A stretch of DNA of 64,000 bases from Laguncularia racemosa (lineage: Eukaryota > Streptophyta > Magnoliopsida > Myrtales > Combretaceae), in the NCBI GenBank assembly GCA_037954665.1, contig JBBMOL010000550.1:62001-126000 (forward strand), written 5' to 3'. Shown here one piece after another: positions 1 to 10,725 of the stretch (positions within the stretch are counted from its first letter, which is position 1; each line of letters opens with the position of its first letter). Under the pieces are notes generated by a model. It ran no database searches. It saw only the letters and a list, made by a program, of their open reading frames with translations, and was not told the DNA's origin. The position numbers and the translations under genes are program-made.

Positions 1-535
1 ATTCTGATTTTAAATTTGAAAATGACAATTGTGATTCCTCCAATTTTCGAAAATGCACACACTACACAATTCCACTTCACAATTGTAACCCTTCCACAAT
101 TGGTAAGAAGTAATTTTCAAATTCAAATAACCATACGTTAACTTCTTCAATCTTAATGTTTTTTTGGAAAATCAAATAGTTTCCAATTCTTCCACACTAC
201 TGAAATCTGGAAATGCTTAATTACTCTAATTTTCCGAAACAAACAATGTAAGGATCACAATTTTTCTCCCCACACAATTGCACTTTCGAAATTGCATTCA
301 AAATGCACTAATTTCCTCTTCCTCCCCGATGAAGTCTACAACATAGAAGCTTCAACAAGTAATCAAAACTCACTCTAACATGCAGAAATTCAACTTCTAC
401 TCAAGGCAATTCACGCCACTTCACACAACTACAACAACAATTTCAATTTACTCCCAATTTCGGAATTGCAGATGTAAGAACATGAACCCTAAATTTTCAA
501 AATTCAAAATCAAATAACCCTTCTCACAACCTCAA
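1..535 (-). other. Element A untranslated leader (internal region, partial)
   Basis: AT-rich sequence with no credible reading frame. On the minus strand it lies directly downstream of the primer-binding site and 5' LTR of element A, so it is read as the leader of an LTR retrotransposon whose body continues left of the window. Its last part resembles the leader next to the primer site of element E (about 25370-25448). The family is inferred from the LTR rather than from protein. Confidence 0.6.
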
Positions 536-547
536 GCTCTGATACCA
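536..547 (-). other. Primer-binding site of element A
   Basis: The minus strand reads TGGTATCAGAGC, the 12-base complement of the 3' end of plant initiator-methionine tRNA. It sits six bases inside the LTR edge at 554, the expected place for first-strand priming. This fixes the LTR beginning at 554 as a 5' LTR read on the minus strand. Confidence 0.85.
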
Positions 548-1136
548 AAAAGATGATGGCCTAAAAGGGGATTAAGCATAATCAAATGGAATAAAAACCA
601 ACCCTAAATGCAATCAAACAATTTCGGTTCAACAAGCTAGGAATTTGCGTGATTCCTAATGGGTGCAAAGAGATCCAAAGTCAATAAATAATGAACTAAT
701 CCACCATAATGAATCAATTCCCTCAATATACACCAATCAAACTTGAAATATCGCGTGAATTCAAGAATAACCAACAAAGGCAATACCGTGATCCCCCTTT
801 ATAGAAAATGCAATTCACGTTAAAAATGATAAGCAATTGTTGATGAATAGCAAGTGTGATAACTACTTCAAACAAGCTCACTAATTCGAATCAAAACTTA
901 TTCAAATCTGACCAAGAAATGTTCCAATTCAACCCTAGATATTACACACTAGAAAAGAAAAGAAAACACAACAATTTGAAATTAATATGACTCACAATTT
1001 CAAGTGTTACACTCGCTACAATCTCAACTCATGGGATTGAAATTGATAAGAGGAAATTGAGCTAGGAAACCCTAAGTTCTCTCATGTGAAAGTGAAGTGT
1101 TTGTTATGAAAATTAGCCTCCTCAAAACCCTACTTA

Positions 1137-1156
1137 AGCAAGTATTTATACTTGCT
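1137..1156 (-). promoter_or_regulatory. LTR core promoter of element A: TATA in an inverted repeat
   Basis: The minus strand reads AGCAAGTATAAATACTTGCT: 8-bp inverted arms around a TATA box. The same 20-mer recurs at 22804, 26237, 53244 and 56734 in the LTRs of elements E and G, so it is conserved as a unit. The promoter role is inferred from the TATA box and its position in the LTR. Confidence 0.65.
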
Positions 1157-1378
1157 CCCTTTAGGGTTAGAAAGTCCACAAAATTACAACTATGCCACTT
1201 TTAAGGTGGCAGTCCTAAATGAAAATTACAAACAAAAATAAAAGTATCCCAAAAGAAAATTACAACATAGAATGGTCCAATAACAATTACAAAGTACCAA
1301 AATAATATAAATCTTCAAGAGCCAATGCTTTGACATGAAATCAATCATAGCGAGCCGTTAGATATTAATCTAATGATG

Positions 1379-1383
1379 TCTTG
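1379..1383. repeat. Left target-site duplication of element B (TCTTG)
   Basis: TCTTG directly precedes the LTR at 1384 and recurs directly after the other LTR at 8363-8367. A perfect 5-bp duplication supports both boundaries and shows that element B was not rearranged at its ends. Confidence 0.9.
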
Positions 1384-2346
1384 TGATACGAACCACGCCA
1401 ACCCGTGACGAAACCCAATACCAATACGTTCGGAAATTCGTTGCCTAAGACGCCCAAACACCTAAAGTGGAAACCGCGACCCGTTGTCTATAAGCGAGAC
1501 AAGAACCTTGGTTTAAAAATGAAGACGCCACAATCGGGATGGATGACCGATTGATAAGTCGGGATGAACACCATGGAAATCAATCCGATAAGTTCGATTT
1601 AGTTCTTGAAGAACCAAGAGAGGTGCCTCTCAAAAGTGTTTAATGTTCAAAGATGTAAAATTTCTATTGTTCTAAACCCTAGGAGCTTTTATACTAGGGT
1701 TACAATTCGTGAAAAACAAGTCCAAAATGACGTAGCTTAGATAAGTTGCGTAAAAACACGAAACAGGAAAAGGCTGGCCGGTAGGGGATACACGACCGTG
1801 TACTTTGGCCGTGTACTTTTCTGTACAACTTCTGGCAACATACACGGCCGTGTACACGACCGTGTACTTTGACCATGTACTTTTCTGTACAACTTCTGGC
1901 AACATACACGGCCGTGTACATGACCGTGTACTTGACGTGTACTTTCTGTACAACTTCTGGCAACATACACGGCCGTGTACATGACCGTGTACCTTTCTGT
2001 GCATTTTCTTGACTCCATACACGGCCGTGCCTTTTAACCGTGTGTCTGGCCGTGTATGATTCTGTGCAATCTTGAGATTCTTACACGGCCGTGCCTTGAA
2101 AGTACACGCCCTCTTCAACCCATATCCGGTGTGACTTGTATAAGAGCAAGGGTCTTCCCATGGTTGTTCCAATCCGTTCCAACTTCATGATTACTCCAAT
2201 CCTTTCCGGCTTCATGGACATCCTTTATTAACCCGTTAAGTGCTTCCGTGAGTTGTTTCGCTCGACTTCTTGTGATCGGTCCAGGCGACACTTCAAGAGG
2301 ATCCACATTCCTCCTTCCGGCTTGACTCTCATCAAGGATCTCATCA
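1384..2346 (-). repeat. 3' LTR of element B
   Basis: Starts on the minus strand with TGATGAGATCC and ends with GTATCA, matching 7437-8362. It is 963 bp against 926 bp for the 5' LTR. The difference comes largely from the palindromic minisatellite, with four units here and three in the 5' copy. A TATA-like motif (AGTATAAAAG) lies at 1686-1695. The integrase reading frame enters this LTR from the inside as far as 2115. Confidence 0.92.
1787..2105 (-). repeat. Palindromic GC-rich minisatellite in 3' LTR of B
   Basis: Units of about 61-63 bp, each with the perfect palindrome ACACGGCCGTGT followed by related GTGTAC half-sites and the shared segment CTTCTGGCAACATACACGG. Units begin near 1787, 1842, 1905 and 1966, with degenerate copies near 2018 and 2083. 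Reading frames through it (translating as repeated VHGRV-like peptides) are a by-product of the repeat. Confidence 0.85.
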
Positions 2347-3439
2347 TTCCCCTCCTCTTGAAAAGGATTTGTCCTCAAATCGTCACCTACATCAAAAGGA
2401 CTAAGATCACTAACATTAAATGCGGCACTTACTTGATACTCACCAGGTAAATCTATCTTGTATGCATTGTCATTGATGCGCTCAAGAACTTGAAATGGTC
2501 CATCACCTCTAGGAAGTAGTTTAGATCGACACTGCACGGGAAACCGCTCTTTGCGCATGTGAACCCAAACTCAATCTCCAGGTTCAAAAACAGCTTGTCG
2601 ACGACCCTTGTTGGCTTGTTTCACATACTGCTCTGTTCGTCGTTCAATGTTCAGCCTTGCCTTCTCGTGGATCTGTTTAACAAATTCGGCCTTTTTCGTG
2701 CCATCTAAATTAACATACTCAACAATAGGCAAAGGTGATAAATCCAAAGGAGTTAGTGGATTAAAACCATACACAATTTCAAAAGGAGAAAATTTAGTAG
2801 TAGAATGCTCTATACGGTTATAGGCAAATTCAACATGCGGCAAACAATCCTCCCAACTTTTAATATTCTTTTTAATTACAGCCCTCAACAAAGTAGATAA
2901 AGTTCGATTCACTACCTCAGTTTGACCATCAGTTTGTGGATGATAAGTAGTAGAAAACAATAACTTAGTTCCTAACTTAGCCCACAAAGTCTTCCAAAAG
3001 TAGCTTAAGAACTCAGCATCCTTATCTGATACAATTGTTCTAGGCATACCATGCAATCGCACAACTTCCCTAAAGAATAAATTAGCAATATTACAAGCAT
3101 CATCCATTTTGTGACAAGGAATGAAATGTGCCATTTTAGAAAACCTATCAACAACTACAAAAACAGAATCCCGACCATGTCTAGACCTGGGTAATCCTAA
3201 CACAAAATCCATAGAAATATCTACCCAAGGCTCATGAGGAATGGGAAGTGGGGTGTAAAGCCCTTGAGGTTGGACTCTAGATTTCACTTGCTTACATGTG
3301 ACACATTGCTCACAAATCCTCTCAACATCTCATTTCATGTGAGGCCAATAGAAGTGTTCTTGCAATACCCCTAATGTTTTAGCTACTCCAAAGTGTCCCA
3401 TTAAACCTCCTCCATGAGACTCCCTCACAAGTAATTCTG
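2115..3439 (-). pseudogene. Element B integrase and C-terminal tail (broken)
   Basis: Retroviral-type integrase that would insert the element cDNA. The zinc-binding region (about 3440-3290) is damaged. The core (3287-2571) shows the DDE residues: Asp in SMDFVLGLP, Asp in IVSDKD and Glu in QTEVVNR. After a break near 2559-2570 the C-terminal module follows (motif LLPRGDGPFQVL, then GEYQVS). The tail contains GPITRSRAKQL, and its frame runs through the polypurine tract and about 77 codons into the 3' LTR before stopping at 2115. That readthrough is intact in this copy. Confidence 0.88.
2347..2360 (-). other. Polypurine tract of element B
   Basis: The minus strand reads AAGAGGAGGGGAA directly before the 3' LTR start TGATGAG. 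This is the expected plus-strand priming site, and it lies inside the reading frame of the integrase tail. Confidence 0.8.
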
Positions 3440-4078
3440 TTATGAACAAATTGGAATGCACAGTTTACTCTCCTTAAACAAGAATCCGTCATGTTTATAA
3501 AATTTTCCATGCCCACTCTTCTCACATTGCACATACTCCTCACAAAAATCTCGATCAGCAGCATATAACTCCTTAATGTGCTCAAAACCAAGAAGTCTAG
3601 AACTAAGAGTAGAGATAAGAGTATACCTTCTAGAAAGTGCATCAGCAACTACATTCTCTTTACCTTGCTTGTAGTGGATGACATATGGAAATGTTTTGAT
3701 GAACTCCACCCAACGAGCATGCCTTTTGTTCAGCTTGTGTTGCCCCTTCAAATACTTCAAAGATTCATGATCAATGTGGATCACGAACTCTTTTGGCCAA
3801 AGGTAGTGTTGCCACGTCTCTAGGGCTCGAACCAATGCATATAGCTCCTTGTCGTAAGTAGGGTAATTCAAGGTTACCCCACTTAGCTTCTCGCTAAAGA
3901 ATGCAATCGGTCTTCTCTCCTGCATAGGCACTGCTCCAATACCTAATCCTAAAGCATCACACTCAATTTCAAACATTTTAGCAAAGTTAGGTAAAGCATG
4001 TAACGGCGCCTGAGTCAACTTATTTTTAATGCGTCTGAAAGGCCTTCTCTTGTTACTCTCCCCAACTGAACCCCACAT
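3440..4078 (-). pseudogene. Element B RNase H domain (broken at its ends)
   Basis: Degrades RNA in the RNA-DNA hybrid during reverse transcription. The frame begins with the tether region after RT (TQAPLHALPNF), has the RNase H core with Asp in IECDALGLG, Glu in YPTYDKEL and the closing HYKQGKENVVADALSR motif, and then runs toward the integrase zinc-binding region. It overlaps the end of the RT frame by 26 bases in a different frame, so a frameshift separates the two. Confidence 0.87.
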
Positions 4079-4950
4079 TCTTCTTAATTACCTCAGTAAG
4101 TGGTGCTGCAATGGTGCTGAAATCCTTCACAAATCTCCTGTAAAAGCTCGCTAGTCCATGGAAACTCCGCACATTACTTACATTAGTTGGACTAGGCCAT
4201 TCTTGGATCGCACGAACCTTTTCTTCATCAACCTTTATTCCCCGCGCACTAACAACAAAACCAAGAAACACAAGTTTGTCTGTGCAAAAAGTGCACTTCT
4301 TGAGGTTAGCATATAATCGTTCCTTTCGAAGCACTTCTAAAACATCCCTCAAGTGTGACATATGATCTTCCAAACTTTTGCTGTAAATAAGAATGTCATC
4401 AAAATAGATAACCACAAATTTTCCAATAAATGTCCTCAAAACATGGTTCATAAGTCTCATAAAAGTACTAGGTGCATTAGTTAACCCGAAAGGCATTACT
4501 AACCACTCATACAATCCATATTTTGTCTTAAATGCAGTTTTCCATTCATCACCTTCTTATTCTAATTTGGTGATATCCACTTTTCAGATCAATTTTAGAA
4601 AAGACACTAGACCCATGTAACTCATCTAACATGTCATCTAAGCGAGGAATGGGATGAGGATACTTTACCGTAATGTTGTTGATGGCGCGGCAGTCAACAC
4701 ACATCCTCCATGTCACATCCTTCTTAGGCACCAAAATCATAGGCACTGCACATGGACTCATGCTCTCTCTCACGTACCCCTTCTCCATTAATTCATCGAC
4801 CTGCCTTTGGAGTTCCTTTGTCTCCTCCGGATTGCTCCTGTAAGCTAGCTTGTTTGGAATCGATGCTCCGAGTACAAGATCAATCTAGTGCTCAATACCA
4901 CGAATAGGTGGTAATCCCTTTGGAATCTCCTCAGGAAAGACATCTTCAAA
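4053..4950 (-). pseudogene. Element B reverse transcriptase (broken)
   Basis: Copies element RNA into cDNA. The fingers region lies at about 4788-4549 (motifs CVDCRAINNIT and FSKIDLKSGYHQI). A break follows at 4548-4515, then palm and thumb at 4514-4053 with the catalytic box VIYFDDILIYS (both Asp near 4395-4400) and the LGFVVS motif. The YFDD form is usual in plant gypsy elements, so the active site itself looks preserved. The interruption between fingers and palm consists of stops and a frameshift. Confidence 0.9.
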
Positions 4951-5149
4951 GTCCTACACAATAGACACAACCACACTAGGCAAAGCATTAGATAATTCGT
5001 TAGTAGTCAAACATGTTTCTTTAAAAACCAGCAACATCATAGGTTGCTTCATCACTAACGCTCTCCTCACTACATTCGCTCTTGCCACACAACTCTCCTT
5101 TTGCAAGGCTGCCCTCTCCTTTTCACTGACCACCAAAGTTGATTCCCCT

Positions 5150-6953
5150 TCAACTTGGTCTCACACTCTTTCCAGCCTTCTTCTCCTTTTCCTTTTGATC
5201 TTGACTCTTATATTCCTTTTTCTTCTCATTGTCTTTTGCTCTCTCACTCTCACTCTGCTTTTCACTCACCTTATGTTTTGCAAAAGACTGTTGTAGCTGC
5301 AACTGGTCCTCATACACTTGTTTAGGTGTTAAAGGTTTAAGGTTAAAACTTTTCCCTTGGTGAACAAGCGTATACTTGTTAGAAAAGCCATCATGAACAA
5401 CCTTCCTATCAAATTGCCATGGCCTCCCCAACAACACATGACATGCTTGCATTGGCACTACATCGCATAACACATCATCCTCATATCTACCAATGCGAAA
5501 ACCAATCAATGCTTACTTACTCACCTTAGTCTCTCCACTATCATTCAACCACTGCAATTTATATGGACTAGGGTGTCTAACAGTTTTGAGCCCCATCCTC
5601 TCAACAATAAAATTGCTCACTACATTGGTGCAACTTCCTCCATCAATGATCAAGCTGCAAATATGATCTTCTAGATAACATCTAGTATGAAATATATTCT
5701 CTCTTTGCACCTCCTCTTCTTCCTTCACCTGCACATTCAAAGCTCGCTTCACTACTGCCACTAGCCTTCCCATTGCAGGCTCCTCATCATCACTAGCATC
5801 CTCTAATGGAGGCATATCATCCTCTTTACTATCCCCCTCAGTCTCATACTCTCCATCATCACACAAAATCATCACACGCTTATTTGGACATTGACTAGCA
5901 ATATGGCCTCTACCTTGACATTTAAAACATCTAATGTCACGATTTCTAGAAGTAGAAGAATCAGGGTTACCTTGGTTACCAGGAGTAGAACCCGCTTGCC
6001 TCAGCTCCCCTTTTGGTTTGGTGGGTAAAGGCTTTTCTTCCTTCTTCCATTGATTAGTCTTCCAAGTGGATGAACCACTACCCTGTTGAAACCATACATT
6101 ACTACTACCCTTCCGCTTATGTTGGTTCTCAACCTTTATAGCCATGTGAACCATATCCTCCAATTCTACATAATGCTGCAATTCAACCACATTTTGGATT
6201 TCTCTATTCAACCCAGTAAGAAACCTAGCCATTGTAGCCTCTCTATGCTCCTCTACATTCGCCCTAATCATAGTGACTTCCATCTCCTTGAAATACTCAT
6301 CTACACTTCGACTTCCCTGCCTCAGAGCTTACAACTTGTTGTGCAATTCACGATAGTAATACGCAGGCACAAATCGCTTCTTCATCACTCTTTTCATCTC
6401 TTCCCAAGACTCAATAGGTGGCTCGCCACTCCTTCTCCTATTCAACATTAGTTGATCCCACCACACTATAGCATCCGAAAACTCAATGGCAGCAAGTTTT
6501 ACTTTCTTTCTCCCACTTTAGTTGTGATAATCAAACACCATCTCCACCTTTTTCTCCCACTCTAAGTATGCCTCGGGGTCATTCTTCCCTTAGAAAGGAG
6601 GAATCTTCATCTTTATGTACTTAATTGATCATCCTCTCTATTCCTATCTCCTCTATCTTCCCAATCTCTAGTTCCTCTATTCCGACCACTATAACCTCTA
6701 TAACTCCCAACAGAAGGCTCATCAAAGTCATCATCCGTCATTTCATCTCCACCCCTCGGTACTCTCTAGAACGACTCTCCCTCTTACGCCCTTAGAATAC
6801 GTTTGTGGATTGCTCTAGTCTTTGCTCTACCGTCTCATGAATTTGTTCCATTCCCTCTTGGAACATCCTCTTCATTTCACCCCTCAACGCCTCAATTACT
6901 AACCTAGCATCAAACCTTCCCCTCTCACCTTCAGGAGAATGTTGTCTCGACAT
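5150..6953 (-). pseudogene. Element B gag and protease (broken)
   Basis: Gag would form the virus-like particle and the protease would process the polyprotein. I place the start at 6953, where MSRQHSPEGERGRF begins. The first part reads to 6792; the capsid core at 6790-6290 is broken by stops. From 6283 the frame is open and contains the end of the capsid region, a CCHC knuckle (CFKCQGRGHIASQC, near 5917-5876), an acidic linker and an aspartic protease with IDGGSCTNVVS (near 5660-5615). After a stop at about 5510 the protease C-terminus follows with LLGRPWQFDRK, then a Lys/Glu-rich linker to 5150. Confidence 0.86.
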
Positions 6954-7421
6954 AGTCCCTGCAGAAACGATTAGTACTAACACAAATATATATATAATTA
7001 AACCTCACGATACACTCCCTTACGTGTTTCGCTAAAATCATGATATCACATAGTCACTCGTGTATTCTCACAAATAATGATGATATCAACTCGCCAATTT
7101 CCTCTTCTCAATTCTCTTGGAACTAACCCGAACTACACCAATTTCCTTCCGTAGAATTCAAAACAACTCTAGGGTTCGTAAATTCTCCTCTATTTTTCTA
7201 TCCGATTTTTTCTTTTTTGTCTTGGTTGTTGCTCTTGATCACGTTTTTCTTTTCTTTTCTTTTCTCTTCTTTTTTTTTTTTTTAACAATAGCCTAGTCGA
7301 TATTATACTATCAAAAGACAATCAATACTAAAAATTGAATACGATAATTGATATGAACGATTGGAGTTAGGGTTTTTTATATTACCATCCTCAACCGAAC
7401 TTGATGTTTTGACAAACTTAA
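6954..7421 (-). other. Element B leader between primer site and gag
   Basis: About 470 bases of untranslated leader. It holds a T-rich tract at 7250-7283 and no convincing coding signal. The short reading frame at 7303-7494 crosses into the LTR and primer site and is not a gene. Confidence 0.6.
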
Positions 7422-7433
7422 GCTCTGATACCA
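7422..7433 (-). other. Primer-binding site of element B
   Basis: The minus strand reads TGGTATCAGAGC three bases inside the 5' LTR, complementary to the 3' end of initiator-Met tRNA. It fixes the LTR edge at 7437. Confidence 0.92.
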
Positions 7434-7436
7434 AAC

Positions 7437-8362
7437 TGATACAAACCACGCCAACCCATGACAAAATCCAATACCAATACGTTAGGAAATTCATTGCCTA
7501 AGACGCCCAAACACCTAAAGTGGAAACCGCGACCCGTTGTCTATAAGCGAGACAAGAACCTTGGTATAAAAATGAAGACGCCACAATCGGGATGGAAGAC
7601 CGATTGATAAGTCGGGATGAACACCACGGAAATCAATCCGATAAGTTCAATTTAGTTCTTGAAGAACCAAGAGAGGTGCCTCTCAAAAGTGTTTAATGTT
7701 CAAAGATGTAAAATTCCTATTGTTCTAAACCCTAGGAGCTTTTATACTAGGGTTACAATTCGTGAAAAACAAGTCCAAAACGACGTAGCTTAGATAAGTT
7801 GCGTAAAAACACGAAACAGGAAAAAGCTGGCCGGCAGGGGATACACGGCCCTATACATGACCGTGTACTTTGGCTGTGTACTTTTCTGTACAACTTCTGG
7901 CAACATACACGGCCGTGTACACGACCGTGTACTTTGATGTGTACTTTTCTGTACAACTTCTGGCAACATATACGGCCGTGTACATGACCGTATACTTTGA
8001 TCGTGTACCTTTCTTTGCATTTTCTTGACTCCATACACGGCCGTGCCTTTTAGCCGTGTGTCTAGCCGTGTATGATTTTATGCAATCTTGAGATTCTTAC
8101 ACAGCCGTGCCTTGAAAGTACATGCCCTCTTCAACCCGTGTCCGGTGTGACTTGTATAAGAGCAAGGGTCTTCCCATGGTTGTTCCAATCTGTTCCAACT
8201 TCATGATTGCTCCAATCCTTTCCGGCTTCATGGAGATCCTTTATCAACCCGTTAAGTGCTTCCGTGAGTTGTTTCACTCGACTTCTTGTGATCGATCCAG
8301 GCGGCACTTCAAGAGGATCCACATTCCTTCTTCCGGCTTGACTCTCATCAAGGATCTCATCA
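7437..8362 (-). repeat. 5' LTR of element B
   Basis: 926 bp, with the same ends as 1384-2346. It drives transcription on the minus strand; the TATA-like motif is near 7739-7748. The minisatellite has three units here (near 7841, 7907 and 7970). Differences from the partner LTR near the inner end look like C/T and G/A changes. Confidence 0.92.
7841..8030 (-). repeat. Palindromic minisatellite in 5' LTR of B
   Basis: Three units of the same 61-66-bp repeat as in the other LTR, centred on ACACGGCCGTGT. One unit carries TATACGGCCGTGTA instead, a decayed palindrome. The copy-number difference between the LTRs of one element points to slippage during reverse transcription or afterwards. Confidence 0.82.
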
Positions 8363-8367
8363 TCTTG
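8363..8367. repeat. Right target-site duplication of element B (TCTTG)
   Basis: Matches 1379-1383 exactly. Confidence 0.9.
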
Positions 8368-8376
8368 TGGCCATCA
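8368..8376 (-). repeat. 5' LTR of element A, outer tip
   Basis: TGGCCATCA contains the reverse complement of the TGATGGCC found at the inner edge (554). It is what remains of the outer end of the element A LTR after element B inserted. The 5 bases after it (ACTAA) would be the target duplication of A, but its partner is outside the window. Confidence 0.65.
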
Positions 8377-8539
8377 ACTAATGTAAGTCATTTGGCATCC
8401 CATGGAGAAATATTATTGTACCTGTAAGATTATTACTTAAATATTTATTAGATAAAAAAAATAAAGTGAAATATGAGCGATTTGGATCATCATCCAAATC
8501 GAGTTTTAAGAGCATCTATGGTGCCGGAAAATTTCCCAT

Positions 8540-8608
8540 CAGATACATTAGCATTGGCAACATTTGTAAAATATACAAACGTCGCCAAATGCAAAAATTC
8601 TTGTAGTG
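8540..8608 (-). mobile_element. CACTA (En/Spm) transposon terminus
   Basis: Read on the minus strand this begins CACTACAAGAATTTTTGC, the canonical CACTA terminal sequence. It is followed by short subterminal motifs resembling GTCGCCAAA / GTTGCCAAT in alternating orientation (about 8545-8590). The opposite terminus was not found between this point and the window start, so this is probably a fragment or a small non-autonomous copy cut by element A or B. The inner limit is approximate. Confidence 0.6.
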
Positions 8609-8908
8609 AATTACATGGTTCTACTTGAAATGATATATAAAATATATACATATATTCTTGATTAATGAAATGTCCAAGTGTTGATCAAAATGCCCCTACA
8701 ATTATCTTATGGAGGAGTAACCAATTGAATTAAATTCCAAAGGAATTTTTGTAATGAGGAAACACTATTTCGTAGTTGGAACAATTGGAGGAAGCTAAGA
8801 CATCAATAATACTAAAATGAGTTAAAAATGAGAACACATGTCACCTTATGTTATAAACCACTAACCCTTGTGATCCCATTTACCCTTACCCATAAACCCA
8901 CCTTAAAT

Positions 8909-8913
8909 CCTAC
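8909..8913. repeat. Left target-site duplication of element C (CCTAC)
   Basis: CCTAC precedes the LTR at 8914 and recurs at 17643-17647 after the other LTR. Confidence 0.9.
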
Positions 8914-10711
8914 TGTCGAGTCTAATTTTAAAATTTGATATTATATCCCTAATTTGATTTATATTAAATCTTATGCTCATCCAATATAAATCTTCGACTT
9001 GAACTAGGAATTTTTTTATTTATTTAGAGTCACCACCTAACCAAAGTTAGGAAAAATTATTGAATTAGAATTAATTGAGCGGATTAATTCTAATTTAGAC
9101 AACTAGTCGACGAAATCTCCCTCTTTTAGAAAAGGAAAAAGAAAGAAAGAAAAACCGGAGATTCTTAACTCGGGGGGCTATCCTATTAAAACCTTACAGT
9201 TACCACCTTATCCTTTTAAAATCTGAATTATATATTTATGTTATGATACCGTTTTTAGCATAGAAGAAAATACTAAAAAAAAATGATATAATGATTATAC
9301 TAATAATGATGTGAAAATATATTTTTATTTTTTAGAGTTTCCCTATAAGGATGCCTACGTACCTACTATTCGGGATCAAACAAGTCGTAGTTCGCTTTTT
9401 GTAAAAATTTAGTGGATTATTTAATTTTAATTACGAAAATATGTCAGGTTTACGTTTATTACCATTTAAATTTATTTAAAGAAATTTCTAAGTCTAAGCT
9501 TTATTATTTTTTTATTTAAAAAAAAAGTAAAACCTTTAATTTAAAAAAAATCAATTATATATATATTTTTTATGAAAAGAAGTTTTCTAAGTGATAAAAA
9601 TATTTATTATTTTTCATTAATTAAAATTTTTTAATAATTAATTATTATTTTAAATTAATTTTTTAGTAATTATCTATTAATTATAATAAACAGATATATA
9701 TATATTCTTTTTTAGAAAATTCTAAACCTAGTTTTATTAATATATTCTTAAAAAAAATACATCTTTATTTGTTTATTCTATTGTTATTATTTTTATATTT
9801 TTATATATATTCTTATTTTTATTTAGCATAAAATAAAACTTTTTTGAATCCTCAAGTCACAAGGATTCTTCTAGCACCTCCGGTAGGCTTTGACATGATC
9901 AGTGATGTAAACTATCCGAGAGAGAAGGTGAGTAGTGGGTTTAGGATTTCCGAGAGAGAGAAAGCTTACATTCGAGCTTATGGGTGTGTGTTTTTGTGCG
10001 ATTATTCCTTCTTCTTCCTCTCCTCCCCTCCGTCCTTCATTCAGTGCTTTATTTATAGGGGTGCTGGGTCGATTGTAGATGAACACAGATCTAAACCGAG
10101 TTTTTTTTTTTCCTTCTTCTTTTTCTTCCAATTCAAAAAAGATTGATGTGAATCCCTTAACTTAAAGTTGTTCTTAAGATTTATCCAAAAAGATTCTAGA
10201 AAAGAAATCATTTTCTCTTGTTCGGATTCGCTCTGATTTTTTCTTGTCCATCAACTAGCTAGAGAAGACAATCATGCACAACGTGCGTGATCTGGGTCAT
10301 CCTATCGTGTGCTTCCATATGGCAGCTAGGAAGAAAAAAAGAAAAAAGAAAATGGCACAAAGTGCCGTTTGTGAGTTCTGAACCCATGACCGCGTCTCCC
10401 CCTGCACATTTCAAGTGCACACACGGATTAGCTAGGCTGGCCTAATTCTCATTTTTTTTCTTTACATACATATTACATATAAGTGTGCCAATTTTTACTA
10501 ATTTTATATTATTTTGAATTTCTAAAATTTTACAAAAATCCCTAAATATCTTTTATTGTTATTTATGTCTTTATTTTCTACTATTGGTGTATTATTCTTA
10601 TTTACTTTATTTATTATTTATTTTTCCTTCATATCTGGAAAATAATAAAATAATAAAAAATTAAAAAAAAATTAATAATAATAATTAGGGGACAAAATTA
10701 GGGTGTCTACA
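8914..10711 (-). repeat. 3' LTR of element C
   Basis: Begins on the minus strand with TGTAGACACCC and ends with GACTCGACA. It is 1798 bp against 1937 bp for the 5' copy. Most of the difference is one missing segment near 9838, which the 5' copy retains at about 16592-16770. A TATA box (CCTATAAATAAAG on the minus strand) lies at 10046-10058. AT-rich low-complexity sequence makes up 9480-9840. Confidence 0.9.
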
Positions 10712-10725
10712 ATTGCCCCTTTTTA
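10712..10725 (-). other. Polypurine tract of element C
   Basis: The minus strand reads AAAAAGGGGCAAT directly before the 3' LTR start TGTAGACACC. Element F has AAAGAGGGGCAGT at the matching position (62500-62512). Confidence 0.75.

Larger units (their letters stand above)
554..1383 (-). repeat. 5' LTR of element A, inner part (interrupted by element B)
   Basis: The LTR starts at the inner edge with TGATGGCC. The matching outer end GGCCATCA lies at 8369-8376, on the far side of element B, giving a perfect 8-bp terminal inverted repeat and an LTR of about 839 bp once B and one target-site copy are discounted. The promoter region resembles the LTRs of elements E and G, including the inverted-repeat TATA motif at 1137-1156. 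Element B inserted only a few bases from the outer end. Confidence 0.75.
1384..8362 (-). mobile_element. Element B: Ty3/gypsy LTR retrotransposon, full length but inactive
   Basis: A complete element on the minus strand, about 7 kb, with two LTRs (7437-8362 as 5', 1384-2346 as 3'), an initiator-Met primer site, a polypurine tract and the order gag, protease, RT, RNase H, integrase. That order is diagnostic of Ty3/gypsy. Its integrase tail runs into the 3' LTR, an arrangement known in the CRM group of chromoviruses; I did not see a classical chromodomain, so the clade is left open. The coding region is cut by several stops and frameshifts. The LTRs look mostly alike apart from minisatellite copy number and scattered transitions. 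It is inserted in the LTR of element A. Confidence 0.93.
8377..8913. other. Spacer between elements A/B and C
   Basis: No gene seen. It contains a CACTA-type terminus at 8595-8608 with GC-richer subterminal sequence before it, then unique AT-rich sequence. The last five bases (CCTAC) are the target duplication of element C. Confidence 0.6.

Noticed and set aside
536..547. GCTCTGATACCA and variants (536, 7422, 22194, 25449, 25626, 30848) as possible tRNA genes
   Set aside because: Only the last 12 bases of initiator-Met tRNA match; no cloverleaf surrounds them, and each lies next to or inside an LTR, so they are primer-binding sites or copies of them.
1672..2172. A 166-codon minus-strand frame in the LTR of element B with repeated VHGRVHGRV / CCQKLYRK peptides
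   Set aside because: It is a translation of the palindromic minisatellite. Three overlapping frames are all open over the same bases, and the partner LTR has different lengths, as expected of a repeat rather than a protein.
9844..10146. Open frames on both strands in the element C LTR (9844-10146, 16812-17434)
   Set aside because: They lie in LTRs over the TATA and transcript-start region, differ in frame between the two LTR copies and are poly-Phe or poly-Lys biased.
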